A stretch of DNA of 40,337 nt, taken from contig SHUM01000030.1 in the NCBI GenBank assembly GCA_009691245.1, forward strand, positions 1 through 40,337. The letters run 5' to 3'. Of this stretch, positions 36,105 through 40,337 are shown one piece after another. The translations under genes were made by a program, and so were the position numbers. The stretch is from Acidobacteriota bacterium (GTDB lineage: Bacteria; Acidobacteriota; Terriglobia; 2-12-FULL-54-10). The notes beneath the pieces were generated by a model, which did not search any database, was not told the DNA's origin, and saw only the letters and a program-made list of their open reading frames with translations. How positions within the stretch are numbered: position 1 is the first letter of the stretch; each line of letters begins with the position of its first letter.

Positions 36105-36377
36105 TTATTGTATCCGCCGGGACTTAAAAAATGAATAGAGACCGAAGAGTGCCATGGCCGCCGTGAAGACTCCGGCGGCCACGAGCTTCCACAGTCCACC
36201 GCCGGGCTGGTAGGCGCGCCACTCCTTTAGCAGGGAGAATGCGCCCAGCACGGCGAAGCAAATGAAAATGAAGCCGGTGACTTCCAGCCAGAGTCGATGC
36301 AGAATTCTGAGGCTCTGGCGCAGCCAATTCCAAAAGAAACCGCCCGATGGTGCGCTCATGCTAGGTTCATATTCCAC
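36105..36377 (-). CDS. Small two-helix membrane protein, unknown
   Basis: A 90-residue protein with two transmembrane helices (about residues 32-50 and 64-83), an aromatic-rich amphipathic N-terminus (FFWNWLRQSLRILHRLWLEV) and a basic end (FFKSRRIQ), which predicts both ends in the cytoplasm. An ATG at 36359 would shorten it by six residues and is equally possible; neither has a strong ribosome-binding site. No family is recognised. It is the first gene of a minus-strand run leading to the mutase and thiG, 33 bp before the mutase, but nothing ties it to either pathway. Confidence 0.65.
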   Translation of the reverse strand: MEYEPSMSAPSGGFFWNWLRQSLRILHRLWLEVTGFIFICFAVLGAFSLLKEWRAYQPGGGLWKLVAAGVFTAAMALFGLYSFFKSRRIQ

Positions 36378-36639
36378 AAAATAAAATTGCCAACTACCGT
36401 ATCCTGTATCTTCATCGAGTTGCGAATCAGCCCGCCGTATTCATGGTAAGCCAATATCACGATATTGCCAACCGTGGCGATGAGTCGTGGCGAGTGTCCC
36501 GCGGGCGGGGCAACATGTGGGTGTTGACCAATTTGAGGATGGTCCCGGAAAGAGGATGCTGGAGGCCGGAATCGCGGTATATTTGTAGCGGACCGTCATT
36601 GGGAATCAGATTGCAATTTCATGGCCGTGTAGATTGAGC

Positions 36640-38496
36640 ATGCTGGATTTTATCAAGAACATCTTTAAGGGCAAACCGGGAGAGGCGAAAGCCCCAGCGC
36701 CCAGGCGAGAGGAGCAGCGTCCCGCGGGGGCCGCGCCCGCCAATAAGCCTTCCAGAATTCTTGTCGAAACCGAAGAGCCCGTTTTCCGCATTGGCCAGAC
36801 AGTGCGAGCTCCGGGCCTCGGCGATTTTACGGTTCATGATATAAAAGGCGGCAAGGGCAAGAGCGGCATGGGCGTGGTGTACATCGTTCTGGATGTCAGC
36901 TCCATGACGCCCTACGCCGTGAAGACGTTTCAAAAGTGGGTGCTGGGCACGCCGGACCTGATCCAGCGATTCCTGCGCGAAGCGGAGACCTGGATTCGCC
37001 TGGAGCAGCATCACAACATTGTCAGAGCTTATTACGTAACCACCATCAACGATCAACCGCACATCTTCCTTGAGTACGTTGCGGGATCCGACCTGCGCAA
37101 GAAAATTTCAGCGGGGCCGATGCCGATCCGCGATATTTTGCGTTACTCGATACAGTTTTGCCGCGGCATGGCCCACGCCGCGAAGAAGGTTCCGGGGCTG
37201 GTGCATCGCGATGTCAAACCGGAAAACTGTATGTTCACTCCGGACGATATTCTCAAGGTAACGGACTTCGGTCTGGTGAAAGTGCTGGCGCAGGCGGACA
37301 TTTTGCCTGCGGTGGGCGCAACAGGCGCGGAAGAAATCGGCGATGAATTGGCATCCCAGGTTTTCCGCACGCGCGTCGGGGAGATGGGCGTGGGAACCAT
37401 GCCCTACATGGCCCCGGAGCAGTTCACCGACTTCGCCAATGTCACCGTAACCGCGGATGTCTACTCCTTCGGCGTCATGCTCTACGAAATGCTCACTGGC
37501 AAACGGCCCTTCAAGGCGCGCAAGCCGGAGGATTTTTACTATCAGCATTTGAAGGTTACGCCTCTTGATCCACTTACCATGCGCAATGATGTGGGAGTAG
37601 AGCTATCCATTATCACCATGCGTTGCATGGCCAAGAAGTCCGATCAACGCTACCAAAACTTTGATGCCCTGGAAAAAGATCTCGCCGCGCTTCTGAAAAA
37701 GCAGTTTAAGGAATCGCTGCCACTGGCCGCCAAGGAAGAGCTGGACGCGTGGGAAATCGTCAATAAAGGCGCCGCGCTGAGCAATCTGGATCGTGACAAA
37801 GAAGCGCTAGAATATTTCGATAAGGCCTTGAAGTTGCTGCCGACATTTGACGCCGCCTGGCTCAATAAGGGCGTGGTGCTGGCAAAAAGGAAAAAGTACG
37901 ACGAGGCCATCGCGTGCTATGCCAAGGCCGTCGAATACAATCCCAACTCGGCTGACGCCTGGTATAACACCGGCTATGCCAACCAGCACAAAGGGGAACT
38001 CGAGACATCACTGGAAGCCTATGACCGCGCCATCACCTTGAATCCGCTGTTTGAAGCGGCCTGGCTCAACAAGGGCGTGATCCTGCGGCGGCTGAAGCGC
38101 GAGCAGGAAGCCCTCGATAGTTACGATCGCGTGATTGCCATCAATGCTGGATCGGCCGTGGCATGGTACAACAAGGGCTTCGCCTTGAGCCAGCTAGGCC
38201 GTGTGCGCGAGGCGCTGGAGTGCTATGAGAAAGCGCTGGCAATCAATCCGCAATTCCTGGAGGTCTGGTTGAATCGTGGCGTCGCATTGCGGAAATCGAA
38301 TCGTCTGATCGAGGCCCTCGTTTGCTATGACAAGGCCCTTGCCATCCACGGTCGCCATCCCGAAGCGTGGTACAACAAAGGCCTGGTTCTGCTGAAACTG
38401 GGAAAGAAGCGGGAATCGCAGGAAGCATTTCAGAAAGCCGCCGCGCTGGACCCCAAGATCGCTGAACAACTCAAGCAGCAGGGCCTGTACAGCTAG
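36640..38496 (+). CDS. Cytoplasmic Ser/Thr protein kinase fused to seven TPRs
   Basis: A 618-residue protein. After a basic Pro/Ala-rich N-terminus (about 1-45) comes a eukaryotic-like kinase domain (about 60-360): glycine loop GKGKSGMGVVY, VAIK-type lysine Lys95 in YAVKTF, catalytic HRDVKPEN with Asp191, DFG at 209-211, MPYMAPEQF and the DVYSFGVMLYEMLTGKRPF helix. From about residue 369 seven consecutive TPRs follow (pattern AWxNKGxxLxxxxxxxEAxxxYxxAxxxxP). There is no transmembrane segment, unlike PknB-type kinases, so it should act in the cytosol with the TPRs choosing partners. A TTG six bases upstream is an alternative start; ribosome-binding signals are weak. It is monocistronic and convergent with the GNAT gene. 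Confidence 0.95.
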   Translation: MLDFIKNIFKGKPGEAKAPAPRREEQRPAGAAPANKPSRILVETEEPVFRIGQTVRAPGLGDFTVHDIKGGKGKSGMGVVYIVLDVSSMTPYAVKTFQKWVLGTPDLIQRFLREAETWIRLEQHHNIVRAYYVTTINDQPHIFLEYVAGSDLRKKISAGPMPIRDILRYSIQFCRGMAHAAKKVPGLVHRDVKPENCMFTPDDILKVTDFGLVKVLAQADILPAVGATGAEEIGDELASQVFRTRVGEMGVGTMPYMAPEQFTDFANVTVTADVYSFGVMLYEMLTGKRPFKARKPEDFYYQHLKVTPLDPLTMRNDVGVELSIITMRCMAKKSDQRYQNFDALEKDLAALLKKQFKESLPLAAKEELDAWEIVNKGAALSNLDRDKEALEYFDKALKLLPTFDAAWLNKGVVLAKRKKYDEAIACYAKAVEYNPNSADAWYNTGYANQHKGELETSLEAYDRAITLNPLFEAAWLNKGVILRRLKREQEALDSYDRVIAINAGSAVAWYNKGFALSQLGRVREALECYEKALAINPQFLEVWLNRGVALRKSNRLIEALVCYDKALAIHGRHPEAWYNKGLVLLKLGKKRESQEAFQKAAALDPKIAEQLKQQGLYS

Positions 38497-38507
38497 TAGT
38501 TTGCTCC

Positions 38508-39023
38508 TCAAATTTCACTGCTAAGATTGCTCAGTGCCTGGCCGGAAATCTTATACGCATCCCATTCTGTATTGTGCTCCGCTCCCAAAGCGGTATAGAA
38601 ATTGATCGCTCGCCTGTTCCAACTGAGCACGGACAACGCCATGCCAGTACATCCGCGGGACACGGCAATTCCGGCCAAGTACTTCATTAGGATTTCACCG
38701 TACCCGTTTCCGCGATGGGCTTCACGGACCAGAATGTCTTCGATGTACAAGCCGGGCGCGGCGGCGAATGTGGAGAAGGTGTGATAATAAACCGCATACG
38801 CCACGGGCTCGTCTCCCAGCCATTCGATCACCGCCTCGGCAAAAGGCGTCGGGCCGAATAGGGCCGCGCGTATTCTTTCCGGCGTTGCGGTTACGCGATG
38901 AGCCATCCTCTCGAAATCTGCCAACTCGCCGATAAGGGATAGCAGGATGGGGATTTCACCCGGGTCCAGCGGGCGAACCAGGACTGGTTCACGGGGAGTC
39001 GTATTGCCGGACTGTTCTGCCAT
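38508..39023 (-). CDS. GNAT family N-acetyltransferase
   Basis: A 171-residue acetyltransferase of the GNAT fold, closest in pattern to the spermidine/diamine N-acetyltransferase (SAT1-like) group. The acetyl-CoA binding motif is VREAHRGNGYGEILMKYLAG (about residues 98-117), preceded by the strand APGLYIEDILV and followed by LSVLSWNRRAINFYTALGAE, where Tyr and Asn positions of the family are kept. The N-terminus has RPLDPGEIPILLSLIGELADFE, common in this group. It acts in the cytoplasm; polyamine, amino-acid or antibiotic substrates are all possible. It converges with the kinase gene, eleven bases apart. Confidence 0.9.
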   Translation of the reverse strand: MAEQSGNTTPREPVLVRPLDPGEIPILLSLIGELADFERMAHRVTATPERIRAALFGPTPFAEAVIEWLGDEPVAYAVYYHTFSTFAAAPGLYIEDILVREAHRGNGYGEILMKYLAGIAVSRGCTGMALSVLSWNRRAINFYTALGAEHNTEWDAYKISGQALSNLSSEI

Positions 39024-39086
39024 ATATCATCTCCATAAAAGTTTTTCAAAAAGCGGTCAGATCGGTAAGGAGGCGCGAGCGCAATC

Positions 39087-39115
39087 TTGCTTTCGTCCTT
39101 GGGGACGGTTAGTAT
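39087..39115 (+). promoter_or_regulatory. Promoter of the tRNA-Arg gene
   Basis: TTGCTT (39087-39092) and TAGTAT (39110-39115) are separated by 17 bases, and the tRNA begins 12 bases after the -10 element, as expected for a short-leader stable RNA transcript. Confidence 0.6.
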
Positions 39116-39127
39116 GAATTTTCCTGC

Positions 39128-39204
39128 GCGCCCGTAGCTCAGTTGGATAGAGCGACTGACTTCGAATCAGTAGGTCGGGTGTTCGACTCACCCCGGGCGC
39201 ACCA
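39128..39204 (+). tRNA. tRNA-Arg (anticodon UCG)
   Basis: A complete cloverleaf: acceptor stem GCGCCCG / CGGGCGC, D stem GCTC / GAGC, anticodon stem ACTGA / TCAGT with loop CTTCGAA giving anticodon TCG, T stem GGGTG / CACCC with loop TTCGACT. Discriminator A and an encoded CCA follow at 39201-39204. It reads the CGA arginine codon and probably wobble partners. It stands alone between the GNAT gene and glgP. Confidence 0.97.
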
Positions 39205-39246
39205 TTTTCTCCTATGCCACAGCCTGACTTTCGTCCAGGACACCCT

Positions 39247-39279
39247 GATACTTAAACGATACTTAAACGATACTCAAAC
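39247..39279 (+). repeat. Three 11-bp tandem repeats
   Basis: GATACTTAAAC occurs at 39247-39257 and 39258-39268, and as GATACTCAAAC at 39269-39279. The 11-base period is about one helical turn, so the copies face the same side of the DNA. They lie between the tRNA and the glgP start, 45 bp before the ATG, where a regulator-binding array would make sense. Confidence 0.8.
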
Positions 39280-39323
39280 GACGCTCGCGCCTGACTCAAG
39301 CCACACCGTAAGGATATCAAGCA

Positions 39324-40337
39324 ATGAGCCCTCTTCCCGAATCCAGCGACCTCAAACGGCCTGAAAAAAACAACGCTCCGGAGTGGAAGCTCACGCGCGT
39401 GGGCCTGGACGCACTGAGCATCCGGCAGGACTTCCTCGAGAATCTTTTCTTCATTCAGGGCAGCTTTCCCGGCATGGCCACCAAAAACGATTACTATCAG
39501 GCGCTGGCCATCACCGTTCGTGACCGCCTGTTGCAGCGCTGGACCGAGACCGTGCAGACCTATTTGCGCGACAAGGTGCGCACGGTGAGCTATCTCTCGG
39601 CGGAGTATCTCCCCGGGCCGCGCTTGGCGGCATCCATGCTGAATCTGGGCATGGCCGAGGAGACGCGCGCCGCGCTGGCTCCGCTCGGCCTCAATCTGGA
39701 TGAGCTGATCGAGGAAGAAGACGAGCCGGGACTCGGTAACGGTGGGCTGGGTCGCCTCGCCGCCTGCTTTCTTGATTCGCTGGCGACCCTCAAAATACCC
39801 GCGGTCGGCTACGGCATTCGCTACGAGTTCGGCATCTTCGATCAACTGATCAAAGACGGCTGGCAGTTGGAGACGGCCGACACCTGGCTACGCTACGGCA
39901 ACCCTTGGGAGATTCGCCGGCCGCATATTGCTTACGAAGTCTCGCTGGGTGGCCGTACCGAGCACCATCAAGATGATCACGGACGCAACTCTGTGCGCTG
40001 GGCAGCTCACGAGGTGATTCGCGGCGTGGCCTATGACACGCCCGTGATGGGCTACGGTGTGAACAACTCGAACCTCCTGCGATTGTGGAGCGCAGAAACT
40101 CCCGAGTCGTTTGACTTCAATGCCTTCAACGCGGGCGACTACGTGGGCGCCGTGCTACGCAGCATCCGCGCGGGAACCGTCAGCAAGGTTCTCTATCCCA
40201 GTGATGATTCCGATACGGGGAAGCGCCTGCGGCTCATCCAGCAGCACTTCTTTGTCTCCTGCTCGCTGCAGGATATGATCCGGCTGTATCTGCAAGCGGG
40301 GCGTCCGCTGGATCGCTTTCACGAGCGTTTCGCCATT
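39324..40337 (+). CDS. glgP: Glycogen/starch phosphorylase, 5' part
   Basis: The first 338 codons of a glycogen/maltodextrin phosphorylase; the gene runs off the window. It releases glucose-1-phosphate from alpha-1,4-glucans using pyridoxal phosphate. Conserved blocks: VSYLSAEYLPGPRL (about residues 90-103), EEEDEPGLGNGGLGRLAACF (about 130-149, the glycine-rich active-site loop), GYGIRYEFGIFDQ, GWQLETADTWLRYGNPWEI and FFVSCSLQDMIR. The PLP-lysine lies beyond the end. AAGGA nine bases before the ATG supports the start. An 11-bp triplicated repeat upstream could be regulatory. Length before the glycine loop is normal for the family. Confidence 0.96.
   Translation, partial: MSPLPESSDLKRPEKNNAPEWKLTRVGLDALSIRQDFLENLFFIQGSFPGMATKNDYYQALAITVRDRLLQRWTETVQTYLRDKVRTVSYLSAEYLPGPRLAASMLNLGMAEETRAALAPLGLNLDELIEEEDEPGLGNGGLGRLAACFLDSLATLKIPAVGYGIRYEFGIFDQLIKDGWQLETADTWLRYGNPWEIRRPHIAYEVSLGGRTEHHQDDHGRNSVRWAAHEVIRGVAYDTPVMGYGVNNSNLLRLWSAETPESFDFNAFNAGDYVGAVLRSIRAGTVSKVLYPSDDSDTGKRLRLIQQHFFVSCSLQDMIRLYLQAGRPLDRFHERFAI

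Overview
The window is GC-rich bacterial chromosome, most likely from an uncultured member of the Acidobacteriota close to Solibacter/Bryobacterales. The evidence is a C-terminal domain of the Solibacter type (TIGR03437-like) behind a DUF4185 propeller. There are also two sets of DUF1501/DUF1549-1553 and DUF1592/DUF1552 secreted proteins, one with an ankyrin partner, a soluble Ser/Thr kinase fused to TPRs, and several families of short dispersed inverted repeats. No phage, integrase, transposase or CRISPR array was seen.

Layout. (1) 111-7567, minus strand: a respiratory-assembly cluster, read from a cupredoxin-like lipoprotein through ctaA (heme A synthase), ctaB (heme O synthase), an ABC ATPase, a small membrane protein, an ABC-2 permease, DUF420 and a HEAT/barrel-sandwich membrane protein to a DUF882 murein peptidase. 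Two gene junctions are TAATG stop-start overlaps. (2) 7988-12032, plus strand: a TerC/Alx transporter, a frameshifted secreted DUF4185 protein, a 50-residue YHS protein, and an antitoxin/RelE-ParE pair whose toxin carries an in-frame amber codon. (3) 12109-16992, minus strand: a secreted alpha/beta hydrolase, then a DUF1501 protein downstream of a DUF1549/DUF1553 protein with a CxxCH motif. (4) 17311-18758, plus strand: a doubtful small ORF and a DUF2817 zinc carboxypeptidase-like protein. (5) 19130-26267, minus strand: a peptide ABC importer of the Yej type (binding lipoprotein, two permeases, two separate ATPases) with a trailing secreted protein of unknown function; a long perfect hairpin separates permease and ATPase genes. 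(6) 26782-32552, plus strand: a DUF1592-family protein with two CxxCH motifs, a Tat-type DUF1552 protein and a secreted ankyrin protein. (7) 32770-36377: a 58-residue Cys-rich protein convergent with thiG, then a frameshifted secreted protein, a methylmalonyl-CoA mutase catalytic subunit and a small membrane protein. (8) 36640-40337: kinase-TPR protein, GNAT acetyltransferase, tRNA-Arg(UCG), and the start of glycogen phosphorylase.

How the parts fit. Region 1 makes and probably supports insertion of heme and copper for a terminal oxidase whose structural genes lie outside the window. Region 5 imports peptides that the secreted peptidases and hydrolases could release. Regions 3 and 6 are two versions of the same idea: a secreted CxxCH-containing protein translationally linked to a twin-arginine-exported partner. 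They are the best candidates here for a system with no assigned function.

Three genes are broken: two by an apparent single missing base and one by a stop codon. All three are in non-essential accessory genes, so real decay and draft-assembly error both remain possible.
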